Assembly (NCBI GenBank): GCA_023417515.1
Contig: JAEZFL010000038.1
Span: forward strand, 1 to 37,978
Length of the DNA stretch: 37,978 bases
Direction of reading: 5' to 3'
Source of the DNA: Pseudomonadota bacterium
GTDB taxonomy: Bacteria; Pseudomonadota; Alphaproteobacteria; Sphingomonadales; Sphingomonadaceae
A model generated the notes under the pieces. It did not search any database and was not told where the DNA came from. It worked only from the letters and a program-made list of their open reading frames with translations. Below are positions 7,365 to 15,117 of the stretch, one piece after another (position 1 is the first letter of the stretch; each line of letters starts with the position of its first letter). The position numbers and the translations under genes were made by a program.

Positions 7365-8777
7365 ATGAATCTCGACAAACGCTATTTCTTCTGCGGGATC
7401 GGCGGCAGCGGAATGCTCCCGCTCGCTCTGATCGTCCAGGGCCGCGGCGGCAATGTCGCCGGCTCCGACCGCTCGGCCGACCAGGGCAAGCTGGCCGCCA
7501 AGTTCGAGTCTCTGCGCGCGCGCGGCATCCCCCTGTTTCCGCAAGACGGCTCCGGGATAACCGGGGCCGACCAGATCCTGGTCGCCTCCGCGGCGGTCGA
7601 GGACAGCGTTCCCGACGTCGTCAAGGCCCGCGAGATCGGCGCCGAGCGGCTCGGCCGCGCCGAGCTGCTCGCCCAGCTGTTCAACGAAGCCGAGACCGGC
7701 ATCGCCGTCGGCGGCACGTCGGGCAAGTCCACCGTCACCGGAATGATCGGCTGGATCCTTCACGCGCTCGGCCGCGATCCGACCGTGATGAACGGCGCGG
7801 TGATGAAGAATTTCGTCGCCGCCGACCAACCGTTCGCAAGCGCCCTGGTCGGCAGCGGCCCGGATTTCGTCAGCGAAGTCGACGAGAGCGACGGCACGAT
7901 CGTGCTGTACCGCCCCAAGGTCGCGGTGCTGAACAATGTCACGCTCGATCACAAGAGCCTCGAGGAGCTGCGCCACCTGTTCGGCGACTTCGCCGCCAAG
8001 GCGGAGAGGGTCGTGGCCAATCTCGACGACGACGAGACGCGCCTCCTCGCCGCAACGCTGCCGGCGGACAAGCTGATCGCCTACAGCCTCGACGGCAACG
8101 AGGCCGACCTCGTCGGTTCGGAGCTTCGCGAGGAGCCGTTCGCGATCGCCCTTACCGTCACCGACCGCCGCACCGGCGAAGCGGTCCCGCTTCGCCTTCA
8201 GGTGCCCGGCCGCCACAATGCCGCCAACGCCCTCGCGGCCATCGGCGCGGTGATGGCCGCGGGCGTCCCTCTGCCCGACGCCGCGCGGGCGCTGGAAGGC
8301 TTCACCGGCCTCCGCCGCCGCTTCGAACGGGTCGGGGAGGCAAACGGAGTCACGGTCATCGACGATTTCGGGCACAACCCGGACAAGATCGCCGCCACCT
8401 TGCACACGCTGCACATCTCGCACGGCCGGCTTTTGGTCTTCTTCCAGCCGCACGGCTTCGGCCCGCTCGCCAAGATGGGCCGCGAGTTGATCGACACGTT
8501 CGCTGACAATCTGCGTCCCGACGACGTGCTGATCATGCCGGACCCGGTCTATCATGGCGGAACCACGGACCGCTCGGTCGGTAGCGAAAGCATCGTCGAA
8601 GGCGTGAAAGCGCGCGGCCGAAATGCGGAGCATATTGCCGAGCCGCCGCCCGAGCGCACTCAGTCGACGGCGCGCCTGCTGGAGCTCGCCCGCCCCGGCG
8701 ACCGCATCGTCATCATGGGCGCCCGCGACGACACATTGAGCCAGTTCGCTCAGGACCTGGTCGGGCGGCTCGCCTGA
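7365..8777 (+). CDS. Mur ligase family protein (MurC/Mpl-like)
   Basis: This 470-aa three-domain ATP-dependent ligase has an N-terminal Rossmann segment FFCGIGGSGMLPLA (residues 8-21) like the UDP-MurNAc site of MurC/Mpl, an ATP loop AVGGTSGKSTVTG (about 114-126), a central VDESDGT and NNVTLDHKS, and a C-terminal domain with GRHNAANALAAI, GLRRRFERVG and DDFGHNPDKI. MurC and Mpl normally carry GTHGKTTTT and DDYAHHP, so the His-to-Ser and His-to-Asn changes mark a divergent subgroup rather than the essential MurC, whose usual place is the dcw cluster. Divergent pairing with an LD-carboxypeptidase suggests it rejoins recycled peptide to UDP-MurNAc as Mpl does; that is an inference. The substrate could be something else. 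A palindromic repeat lies right after the stop. Confidence 0.75.
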   Translation: MNLDKRYFFCGIGGSGMLPLALIVQGRGGNVAGSDRSADQGKLAAKFESLRARGIPLFPQDGSGITGADQILVASAAVEDSVPDVVKAREIGAERLGRAELLAQLFNEAETGIAVGGTSGKSTVTGMIGWILHALGRDPTVMNGAVMKNFVAADQPFASALVGSGPDFVSEVDESDGTIVLYRPKVAVLNNVTLDHKSLEELRHLFGDFAAKAERVVANLDDDETRLLAATLPADKLIAYSLDGNEADLVGSELREEPFAIALTVTDRRTGEAVPLRLQVPGRHNAANALAAIGAVMAAGVPLPDAARALEGFTGLRRRFERVGEANGVTVIDDFGHNPDKIAATLHTLHISHGRLLVFFQPHGFGPLAKMGRELIDTFADNLRPDDVLIMPDPVYHGGTTDRSVGSESIVEGVKARGRNAEHIAEPPPERTQSTARLLELARPGDRIVIMGARDDTLSQFAQDLVGRLA

Positions 8778-8781
8778 AGTT

Positions 8782-8932
8782 CCTCCCCGAGCTTGCTCGG
8801 GGAGGGGGACCATCTGCGGAGCAGATGGTGGAGGGGTAAACCGGAAATTGAGCGGCGCTGGAGGGCCTTACCCCTCCACCACCCTGCGGGTGGTCCCCTC
8901 CCCATCGCCTTCGGCGACAGGGAGGAATTCCG
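8782..8932. repeat. Composite palindromic (REP-like) intergenic element, copy 1
   Basis: The gap between two convergent genes consists of nested hairpins. These are an 11-bp stem at 8782-8792/8795-8805, an 8-bp stem at 8810-8817/8821-8828, a 13-bp long-range stem 8827-8839/8868-8880, and smaller hairpins at 8879-8893 and about 8905-8919. Its GGTGGAGGGG-type and CCCCTCC modules recur in different order at 28055 and 37920. It probably also ends transcription from both sides. Confidence 0.75.
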
Positions 8933-8933
8933 G

Positions 8934-9491
8934 TCAGCCGGCGACGGCGACGTCGACCTTCTCGACCCAGTCGGGAACGAACATCGGTTCGCGGCTCGAC
9001 CAGCCCGGAGCGGTCGCCGCGGCTTCGCTGATCGACTGGAGCAAGGTGCGGCGGCGGGTCGGGTGGAGGTGAGGAAGCGCGGCCGCCGAGCAGAAGGCGG
9101 CGGGCAGCCACGGCCGCACCGACGCGCCGATCAGCCGCTCATAGAGAAAGCGATAGGAGGCGAAGCAGCTCAACCGGTCCTGGCCGAGGTCGAACGCGGT
9201 CATGGTGACCAGCGGCGCCATCATCGGCTCCATCGTGTCGAGCCCGCAATCGTCCGGAACGTAGGAGCGGACATGCTCGAGCCGCTGATAGACTCGCTCC
9301 TGGGCACGGATGCTGGCGGCCTCGGCGATGTCGCGCGACCAGCGCTTGACCGCGTCGCGGCGGCCGAGGCCGACGTCGAGCGAGCGGCGGATGTAGCGCT
9401 GCGTGCCCTTGGTGAAGGTTGCGAACTCACGCATCTCCGACAGGGCCAGGGCCCCGTTGGGCTGACGCGGCTGACGCGTATTCGTACTCAT
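8934..9491 (-). CDS. Conserved-looking protein of unknown function, 185 aa
   Basis: I do not recognise this protein. It starts at ATG 9491 with an AAGGAG ribosome-binding site 7 bases upstream. There is no signal peptide or membrane segment. The N-terminal 20 residues are polar and likely disordered, followed by helical, Arg-rich stretches (TQRYIRRSLDVGLGRRDAVKRW, given as extent about 30-51) and a region RLSCFASYRFLYERLIGASVRPWLP. The C-terminus is Trp/Pro-rich (SREPMFVPDWVEKV). It is flanked downstream by the palindromic element and upstream by a 242-base divergent spacer shared with the histidine kinase gene. Strong start signals and normal codon use support a real gene; no role can be proposed. 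Confidence 0.75.
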   Translation of the reverse strand: MSTNTRQPRQPNGALALSEMREFATFTKGTQRYIRRSLDVGLGRRDAVKRWSRDIAEAASIRAQERVYQRLEHVRSYVPDDCGLDTMEPMMAPLVTMTAFDLGQDRLSCFASYRFLYERLIGASVRPWLPAAFCSAAALPHLHPTRRRTLLQSISEAAATAPGWSSREPMFVPDWVEKVDVAVAG

Positions 9492-9733
9492 GATCCCGCT
9501 CCTTATCCCCGCGGAGCATCATGCATCATCCAGGCTTTCCAGCCCGTTAACCCTGGCACCCCGCGTGCCCCGACGGCGATAGAATCACGCAATGGAGTCG
9601 GCGGCAATGCGAAATGCTCGCCGCCGCAACGGGCCTGTGGAACTGTCACTGACGTGCAACAGGGCGTGAGTCGCGCCGGATTCACGCCCGCTGACCGGCT
9701 GCCCGTGCGATGCTAGCAGGGGGAGGGGGAGTG
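9492..9733. other. Divergent spacer between the 185-aa gene and the LytS-type kinase
   Basis: These 242 bases hold no convincing gene. Two inverted repeats are visible: GGGCGTGA (9662-9669) with TCACGCCC (9682-9689), and a CGGCGG/CCGCCG pair near 9599-9627. The first is well placed as an operator or leader hairpin for the kinase gene, but nothing else supports that. No clear LytTR direct repeat was seen. Confidence 0.3.
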
Positions 9734-11041
9734 ATGAACGAATCGCGGGAAGACTCGGCGCGGCACGGCCGCACATTGGCCGGCGAGGCGGACTCGTCGG
9801 GCTATCGCCGGCCGCTGCCGGATCGCGGCGACCCCGCATTTTCGACTAAGGCCGGCGGCGCTTCTGCGAACGCCGGGCCGATGGGCGGCGCCGGCAATCC
9901 GCATCGGTTAGACGGAGGCATGGACCGCGCCCTTCCGCGATCGCACGGGCGCTGGCTGCCGGACTGGCCGCTGGCGCTCAAGACGATCCTCGCTTTCTGG
10001 CTCTTCTATCTCGTGCAGGCGACCTTGCGCGGGGTGATCGTCGCTTATGAGGGCCAGCTCGAGATGCTGGAGCGGCGCGTCTTCGTGGTCGTTGCGGGGA
10101 TGCTTCTCACCGGCATCATGTACGTGCTCCTGCGCCCGACCAGCCAATCCCCGGTGCGCACCAAGATCATCGCGGCTGCAATCCTGTGCCTCCCCGCCGC
10201 GGCCGCCTTCTCGGCGTTCAACCATTACATGTTCTACGTCTACTCGCCGATGGACGCGGTGTGGATCGTCCGCGACGAGGCGATGCTGAGCGACCGCGAG
10301 AAGAGCACGGTCGCGATGCTCGCCGACGGCGCCTTCTCCTGGTATTTCTTCTTCGCCGCCTGGTCCGCGATCTACGTCGCGTTGAGCTATGCCCGCCAGC
10401 TTCGCGCCGCCGACCAGCGCGCCGCCATCCTCGCCCGCGAGGCCCAGGACGCCCAGCTGCGCGCGCTCCGCTACCAGATCAACCCGCATTTCCTGTTCAA
10501 CACGCTCAATTCGCTGAGCTCGCTGGTCCTCGCCGAACGGATCGAAACGGCGGAGAAGATGCTGATGAACCTGTCCGCCTTCTTCCGCTCGACGCTCGCC
10601 GCCGATCCCGCCGCCGACGTGTCGCTGGCGGAGGAGATCGATCTCCAGAAGCTCTATCTCGAGATCGAGCAGATCCGTTTCCCCGACCGCCTCAAGGTCG
10701 AGATCGACGTTCCCGGGCATCTGCTCGACCGCCGGGTGCCGGTGCTGATCCTCCAGCCGATCGTCGAGAATGCGGTGAAATATGGAGTCGCCCGCTCGCG
10801 CCGTCCGGTCACCATCCAGGTCTCCGCCTATGAGGAAGCCGGGCGGCTGCACATCAAGGTCAAGGACGATGGCGGCGATTCGGCCGAGATCGCGCCGGGC
10901 GGTGGGACCGGGGTCGGCCTCGCCAATGTCTGCAACCGCCTCACCGCCCGCTTCGGCGCCGGCGCCGGCTGCCTGCACGGCCCCGATCCCGGCGGCGGCT
11001 ATACCGTCCACGTCTTCATGCCGGTGGTGACCGATGACTGA
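9734..11041 (+). CDS. LytS/YehU-type sensor histidine kinase
   Basis: A 435-aa membrane kinase, partner of the LytTR regulator that follows with an 8-base overlap. ATG 9734 is preferred over the upstream in-frame ATG 9710 because a GGAGGGGGAG ribosome-binding site sits just before it. Residues about 1-75 are a polar, probably disordered cytoplasmic extension. Four hydrophobic segments follow (about 82-102, 115-133, 144-164, 201-218). The His_kinase domain then begins with ALRYQINPHFLFNTLNSLSSL, phosphoacceptor His252. The ATPase end shows LQPIVENAVKYGV (N box) and GGGTGVGLANVCNRL (G box). This is the family that signals through LytTR DNA-binding regulators. No recognisable extracytoplasmic sensor domain exists beyond short loops, so the signal is unknown. 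Confidence 0.9.
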   Translation: MNESREDSARHGRTLAGEADSSGYRRPLPDRGDPAFSTKAGGASANAGPMGGAGNPHRLDGGMDRALPRSHGRWLPDWPLALKTILAFWLFYLVQATLRGVIVAYEGQLEMLERRVFVVVAGMLLTGIMYVLLRPTSQSPVRTKIIAAAILCLPAAAAFSAFNHYMFYVYSPMDAVWIVRDEAMLSDREKSTVAMLADGAFSWYFFFAAWSAIYVALSYARQLRAADQRAAILAREAQDAQLRALRYQINPHFLFNTLNSLSSLVLAERIETAEKMLMNLSAFFRSTLAADPAADVSLAEEIDLQKLYLEIEQIRFPDRLKVEIDVPGHLLDRRVPVLILQPIVENAVKYGVARSRRPVTIQVSAYEEAGRLHIKVKDDGGDSAEIAPGGGTGVGLANVCNRLTARFGAGAGCLHGPDPGGGYTVHVFMPVVTDD

Positions 11042-11768
11042 CCTCAAGGTCCTGGCCGTCGACGACGAGCCGCTCGCGGTCGAGCGGCTGCAGATCCTGC
11101 TGTCGAAGCAGCCGGGCGTCGTCCTCGCCGCCACCGCGAATGACGGCGAATCGGCGCTCCGGATGGTCGACGAGATGAAGCCCGACCTCGTCCTGCTCGA
11201 CATCGCCATGCCCGGCATGGACGGGATCGACGTCGCCCGTGCCCTGAGCGGCCGGCCGCACGTCCCGCTCGTCATCTTCGTCACCGCCTTCGACAATTTC
11301 GCGGTGGCCGCCTTCGACGTTTCGGCGGTCGACTATCTGATGAAGCCGGTCATGCCCGACCGCCTCGCGCGAGCCCTCGACCGCGCCCGCGAGCATCCCC
11401 GCCGAGCCCCGGCCGAAGCGACCGAGCCGCCGCGCTATGTCGAGGAATTCTGGGTGCCCGAGCTTCACGGCCTCGTCCGAATCGGCGCCGACCGGATCGA
11501 GCGGATCACCGCCGAACGCGATTACATGCGGCTCCATGTCGGCAACCGGAGCTGGCTCATCCACCGAACCATCGCCAAGCTCGAGGAGGAGCTCGATCCG
11601 GCGATGTTCGTCCGGGTCCACCGCTCGGTGATCCTTCGCCGCGACACGATCGTCGGCCTCCATCGCGACGAATCCGGCCACTGGAACGCCCGCCTCCCCG
11701 ACGGCGCCGAACAGCGCATCGGAAGGAGCTACGCGGACAATGTCAGAAGGATGACGGGGCGGGGTTGA
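11034..11768 (+). CDS. LytTR-family response regulator
   Basis: A 244-aa regulator with an N-terminal receiver domain (acidic pair Asp10/Asp11, phosphoacceptor Asp56 in LVLLDIAMPGMDG, Thr84, Lys104 in DYLMKPV) and a C-terminal LytTR domain from about residue 140 (DRIERITAERDYMRLHVG, IAKLEEELDPAMFVRVHRSVILRRD). LytTR proteins bind DNA through beta strands at direct repeats. The ATG lies inside the end of the kinase gene, indicating translational coupling. Its 3' end overlaps by 26 bases the 3' end of the convergent lipoprotein gene at 11743, so the two transcripts are antisense to each other there. Confidence 0.9.
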   Translation: MTDLKVLAVDDEPLAVERLQILLSKQPGVVLAATANDGESALRMVDEMKPDLVLLDIAMPGMDGIDVARALSGRPHVPLVIFVTAFDNFAVAAFDVSAVDYLMKPVMPDRLARALDRAREHPRRAPAEATEPPRYVEEFWVPELHGLVRIGADRIERITAERDYMRLHVGNRSWLIHRTIAKLEEELDPAMFVRVHRSVILRRDTIVGLHRDESGHWNARLPDGAEQRIGRSYADNVRRMTGRG

Positions 11769-12072
11769 ACGGCGGGAACGTATATTCATACTCGGTCCAG
11801 TCGGTCTCGACCTCGAGCAGGGTGACGTCGCCGCAATTGGTGAAGCTGGTCCGGTAGGCCTCGCCCGGAGCGAGCGTGACATTGGGGCGTTGGACGCAGT
11901 CGGCGCTTCCCTCCCGGTCGTTGGCCTCGATCTCGTCGATTCGGATGTTGCCGTCGCTTCGATTGGTGAGGATGAAGGTCCGGCCGCCGATCGATCCCGC
12001 GTCGAGCCTGGGCGCATCGCATCCGGCAAGGCCAATGCTCCCCAACGCAATGACAAGCAGACGCAGCCGCAT
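11743..12072 (-). CDS. Putative lipoprotein, tandem paralogue 1
   Basis: A 109-aa protein starting at ATG 12072, behind a GGGGGGAGGGGG ribosome-binding stretch. A lipoprotein signal peptide ends in IGLAGC (lipobox, Cys about 18). The mature part shows TFILTNRSDGNIRIDEIEANDREG, CVQRPNVTLAPGEAY, a second conserved Cys in SFTNCGDV, and VETDWTEYEY. The same skeleton (ILTN-x-x-I-ANDR-x-C-x-P-N-x-L-x-PG-x-Y-x-C-VETD) is present in the gene 14 bases upstream in the same direction, so the two arose by duplication. Two spaced Cys in the mature domain may form a disulfide. Probably membrane-anchored in the periplasm. Function unknown. Its end overlaps the LytTR gene on the opposite strand. Confidence 0.75.
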   Translation of the reverse strand: MRLRLLVIALGSIGLAGCDAPRLDAGSIGGRTFILTNRSDGNIRIDEIEANDREGSADCVQRPNVTLAPGEAYRTSFTNCGDVTLLEVETDWTEYEYTFPPFNPAPSSF

Positions 12073-12086
12073 ATCCCCCTCCCCCC

Positions 12087-12386
12087 TCAGTTCAGATCGA
12101 TCGTGACCGTCCCCCGATCCGTCTCGACGTCCACCTCGCTCACGTCGTCGCAGTAGAAGAAAGTCTTCGTGTAGGTCCTGCCCGGGCCGAGCTGGGCGTT
12201 CGGCGTGTCGACGCATTCGGCGCGGCCGGGGCGGTCGTTGGCGACGATCTTGTGGATGGTGAGGGGCTCGTCCTCGGCGTTGGTGAGCATCACAACGCGG
12301 TTGGCGATCGTCTCCGCCTCGATGTTCGGGCCGCAGCCCGCGAGGACCGCGCAGCAGGGCAGAAGGAGCAAGACCCGCCTGGACAT
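12087..12386 (-). CDS. Putative lipoprotein, tandem paralogue 2
   Basis: A 99-aa protein with a signal peptide ending AVLAGC (lipobox Cys about 18), so lipid-anchored after export. The mature domain contains RVVMLTNAEDEPLTIHKIVAND, CVDTPNAQLGPGRTY, FFYCDDVSEVDVETDRG and ends TIDLN. It parallels the following gene (11743-12072) position by position, including both mature-domain cysteines, and is the first gene of this two-gene unit. It is shorter at the C-terminus, lacking the WTEYEYTFPPFNP tail of its paralogue. No known family was recognised. Confidence 0.78.
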   Translation of the reverse strand: MSRRVLLLLPCCAVLAGCGPNIEAETIANRVVMLTNAEDEPLTIHKIVANDRPGRAECVDTPNAQLGPGRTYTKTFFYCDDVSEVDVETDRGTVTIDLN

Positions 12387-12421
12387 GGCTCCCGTATCGG
12401 GTGCCGCGTTGGGCGGGTCCA

Positions 12422-12458
12422 GAAAAAATGGGAGGCGACGGGCGTGTCGTCGCCTCCC
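12422..12458 (-). terminator. Intrinsic terminator for the small exported protein at 12524
   Basis: A perfect 10-bp stem GGGAGGCGAC (12430-12439) / GTCGCCTCCC (12449-12458) is followed on the minus strand by ATTTTTTCT. It lies 65 bases past the stop of the minus-strand gene at 12524 and before the start of the lipoprotein pair, separating the two units. Confidence 0.8.
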
Positions 12459-12523
12459 TGGTCCGCCGGAGCGGGAGCTGCGAGGGTGGGCAGACCGTGG
12501 CAGCTGGCCGGCGGGACGTTTCG

Positions 12524-12709
12524 TTAGCGGCGCGCAATCGTCTCCCTGACGACCGGCTGCCGCGGCGCGTCGAGCGCCGCGAAATCCAGGTCGCTATAGG
12601 ATGGCGCAACCGCCACTTGGCGAGCGTCGCTCGCGAAATCCGGACCCGCGGCCGCACTCATCATCGTGCCGGCGGCGGCGACGGCGAGGATCATGGCTCC
12701 AATGCGCAT
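12524..12709 (-). CDS. Small exported protein, 61 aa, unknown
   Basis: The start is ATG 12709, preceded by AAGGAG with 7 bases spacing; an in-frame ATG at 12724 overlaps that site and is less likely. Residues 1-21 form a hydrophobic signal peptide (MRIGAMILAVAAAGTMMSAA, extent only). The mature part is only about 40 residues, acidic to neutral, with SYSDLDFAALDAPRQPVVRETIARR (extent about 37-61). The gene has its own terminator at 12422-12458. Short periplasmic peptides with an LDLA-like motif of this kind occur in sphingomonads, but I cannot name a family. Confidence 0.6.
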   Translation of the reverse strand: MRIGAMILAVAAAGTMMSAAAGPDFASDARQVAVAPSYSDLDFAALDAPRQPVVRETIARR

Positions 12710-13075
12710 GTTCGTCTCCTTCATCACTGCGGCCGGGGAAGGCGGCCTGGTTGAACGGTTGCGGGCCGGGAAGGTGACAGGGGCGTGCTGACTTCCCGAA
12801 CCCGCATTGCCTGTGTGGCCGAAGCCTTCGCGTCGCGCCTCTCCGCTTCGACCGCGGCGGCATAAGCTTCGGCGAAGCTGCATCGGCCGCGACGAAAGCG
12901 ACCGAAGCGACGACCGGCGCACAATAGGGGCGCATGTAAACCGCGTAGCTCGCGCCTGTTCCCCGTTGGGACGAGGCAGAATCAACCGGCGCGGACATCC
13001 CCCGCCTCGCGTAGATCGGGGTCGGAAGCGATGCGGAGCAGCGGCGCGGTCATGATTCCCTCGAGGCGCAGGACG
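12710..13075. other. Divergent spacer before the SleB-type hydrolase
   Basis: No gene with convincing start signals was found. On the minus strand two overlapping frames around 12770-12950 look partly protein-like but would need a frameshift to join, and lack a ribosome-binding site. The region must hold the promoters for the small exported protein (minus) and the hydrolase (plus); none is clear by eye. Confidence 0.3.
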
Positions 13076-14023
13076 ATGAAGCGGCGGCTGCCTGTGCCGC
13101 GCCGCGGTCTCGTCGCGACCCTCGCCGTCGCTGCAATCACCGGTTCCTGCGCGCCGATGGCGGCCGGGACCGCACAGATCGCCCGCCCGGGGACGCTCAT
13201 CCCGATCACCGACGCGGCGGCGCTCGACCCGTCGCTGCCGCCGATTCTGACCGGCGCCGATGCGATCGAGGCCAATGCCCACCTGCCCTTCGCCGGCGCG
13301 GCCGGGCCGGCCGCGGCCTCGCTCGCCTTCGGCAACATGGACGCGCTCGCCGGCATGCGCGCGCTCGATTGCCTCGCCCAGGCAATTTATTACGAGGCCC
13401 GCTCGGAGCCCGAGGACGGCCAGCGCGCCGTCGCCCAGGTCGTGCTCAACCGGGTCCGCCATCCCGCCTGGCCGAACAGCGTATGCGGAGTCGTCTACCA
13501 GGGACCGGCGCGGCCTGGGGGCGGTTGCCAGTTCACCTTCACCTGCGACGGATCGCTCCGCTTCCGGGCTTATGGCGAGGACTGGGCGCGCGCGCGCCGG
13601 CTGGCCGCCGAGGCGCTGGCGGGCCGGGTCCATGCCCCGGTCGGGCTGTCGACCTTCTATCACGCCAATTACGTGCTCCCGGCCTGGGCGCCGCGGCTTC
13701 TCAAGACCGCCGTTATCGGCAACCACCTCTTCTATCGCCTGCCCGGCGCCGCCGGAGCGCCGGCGGCATTCACGGCCCGCTATGCCGGGGTCGAGCCCAT
13801 CGCCCGGCCCAACCCGATCACCGTCCAGTACAACCGGCCGTCGCAGGGGCGTGACATCCCGGCCTGGCTGGCGACCGCCACCAGCTCGACCCGGCCGCAG
13901 CCGCGCACGGCCGAAACCGCTTCCCATGTGCCGGAGCCGGTCCAGGACCTGCAGGTCCGCCCGGAATATCGCCAGTCGGGCCACTGGCGCGAGGATGCGC
14001 CGGCGGCGCTGACGGGGCGCTAG
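13076..14023 (+). CDS. Cell wall hydrolase, SleB domain
   Basis: A 315-aa exported peptidoglycan hydrolase. ATG 13076 is chosen because it gives a standard signal peptide with a basic start (MKRRLPVPRRG) and hydrophobic core; in-frame ATGs at 13031 and 13052 would add polar residues ahead of it. The SleB (hydrolase_2) domain begins at ALDCLAQAIYYEARSEPEDGQ, whose Glu in YYEARSE is the expected catalytic acid, continues with RAVAQVVLNRVRHPAWPNSVCGVVYQG, CQFTFTCDG, and ends near GLSTFYHANYVLPAW. The family cleaves the glycan backbone as a lytic transglycosylase in spore germination and wall remodelling. The C-terminal 90 residues are Pro/Thr-rich and probably unstructured. Convergent with the FAD oxidoreductase gene, overlapping it by 4 bases (14020-14023). 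Confidence 0.88.
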   Translation: MKRRLPVPRRGLVATLAVAAITGSCAPMAAGTAQIARPGTLIPITDAAALDPSLPPILTGADAIEANAHLPFAGAAGPAAASLAFGNMDALAGMRALDCLAQAIYYEARSEPEDGQRAVAQVVLNRVRHPAWPNSVCGVVYQGPARPGGGCQFTFTCDGSLRFRAYGEDWARARRLAAEALAGRVHAPVGLSTFYHANYVLPAWAPRLLKTAVIGNHLFYRLPGAAGAPAAFTARYAGVEPIARPNPITVQYNRPSQGRDIPAWLATATSSTRPQPRTAETASHVPEPVQDLQVRPEYRQSGHWREDAPAALTGR

Positions 14024-15117
14024 GCAATCCGGGTGAGCCGCGCAGCGACCGCGGCCAAGCCCGGCGCAACGCCCATCACGCCCATCGCAAGCCGCCGCGC
14101 GGCACTTGTCTCCGCCGCCCAGCGCAGACCTTCGGCCACACGCAGCGGCCGCGCCGCCCGCGCCGACCAGCGGCGCTGGAACCGATCGGCCTCCTCGCCG
14201 CGCAGATAGGCCTCGGCCGCCGCCATCCCGCTGGTCAGCGCCATCGCGATGCCGTCGCCGGCAAGCGACGCGATCACCGCCGCCTGGTCGCCGACCCGAT
14301 AGAGGTGCGGCACGCATCCCGGAGTCCGCCAGCCATAGGGCACGTTGCCGACGCTGATCCACGCCGCCTCGTAAGCCGCCTCCAGCCGTTCGGCGAGGAG
14401 CGCTGTCTCCTTCGCCAGAATCTCGATCAGGTCGCGGATTCCGCCGCTCCGGCGCAGCTTCGCTCTCGACACGGACATGCACAGGTTCACCTGCCCGTCC
14501 TCCTGCAAGAGCAGGCCGGCATAGCCGCCGTCAAACGGGTGAAGCTCGATGACTCCGTCCAAGGCTGCGGCGAGCCGCGGATCAGGCGCAAAGGCGGCCC
14601 GCAGGCCCACGGCGCCGCGCTGCCGCTCGTCCAGCGGCCGGGCCATGCCGCGAAGCTCATATTTGCCGGTGGCGAGGAACAGGGCGCCGGCCCGAACCTC
14701 GCTGCCGTCGTCCATCCGCACGGTCCGGCTCGAAGCATCGCCGCTGCGCGCCGCGACTCCGCGCGCGACCAGCGCGCCGGCGCGCTCCGCCTCGTCGAGC
14801 AGCGCCTGGTCGAGGACTCGCCGCGACAAGCCCGCCGCCTTGTGGGGCAGCCGCGCCTCGACGATCCGCCTTCCGCCCGCCAGGCGCAGCCGCCCGATCG
14901 GCCGCGCCCCCAGCGCCTGCGGATCGATGCCGAGACGCCTCAGCGCGGCCAGCGCGTCCCAGCCGAGAAAGCCGCCGCACACCACGTCGTGCGGCCCGGA
15001 CCGGCGCTCGATGAGCTCGACCGCGGCGCCATTGCGGGCGAGGGTCAGGGCCGCGGCCGATCCCGCGGGTCCGCCGCCGACGACAAGGGTTTCGACGAAG
15101 CGCCGGCCGTCGCTCAC
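14020..15117 (-). CDS. FAD-dependent oxidoreductase partnered with type III PKS
   Basis: A 365-aa flavoprotein of the geranylgeranyl-reductase/aromatic hydroxylase superfamily. The Rossmann FAD motif LVVGGGPAGSAAALTLARNG lies at residues 11-30, a second flavin segment LFLATGKYEL near 145, and the C-terminal FAD motif reads ASLAGDGIAMALTSGMAAAEAYL. Translation starts with GTG 15117, inside the stop region of the polyketide synthase gene (GTGA overlap 15114-15117), so the two are translationally coupled. The likely task is oxidation or reduction of the polyketide product, for example hydroxylation of an alkylresorcinol- or pyrone-type lipid; the exact reaction cannot be read from sequence. Confidence 0.82.
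   Translation of the reverse strand: MSDGRRFVETLVVGGGPAGSAAALTLARNGAAVELIERRSGPHDVVCGGFLGWDALAALRRLGIDPQALGARPIGRLRLAGGRRIVEARLPHKAAGLSRRVLDQALLDEAERAGALVARGVAARSGDASSRTVRMDDGSEVRAGALFLATGKYELRGMARPLDERQRGAVGLRAAFAPDPRLAAALDGVIELHPFDGGYAGLLLQEDGQVNLCMSVSRAKLRRSGGIRDLIEILAKETALLAERLEAAYEAAWISVGNVPYGWRTPGCVPHLYRVGDQAAVIASLAGDGIAMALTSGMAAAEAYLRGEEADRFQRRWSARAARPLRVAEGLRWAAETSAARRLAMGVMGVAPGLAAVAARLTRIA

Noticed and set aside
9662..9689. Inverted repeat GGGCGTGA/TCACGCCC as LytTR operator
   Set aside because: LytTR regulators bind direct repeats, not this type of palindrome, and the sequence is not repeated before other genes in the window.
12724..12998. Possible frameshifted small minus-strand gene (fragments MRPYCAPVVASVAFVAADAA and SFAEAYAAAVEAERRDAK)
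   Set aside because: The two pieces look protein-like and could join by one frameshift, but there is no ribosome-binding site, third-position GC is not raised, and no family match is apparent.
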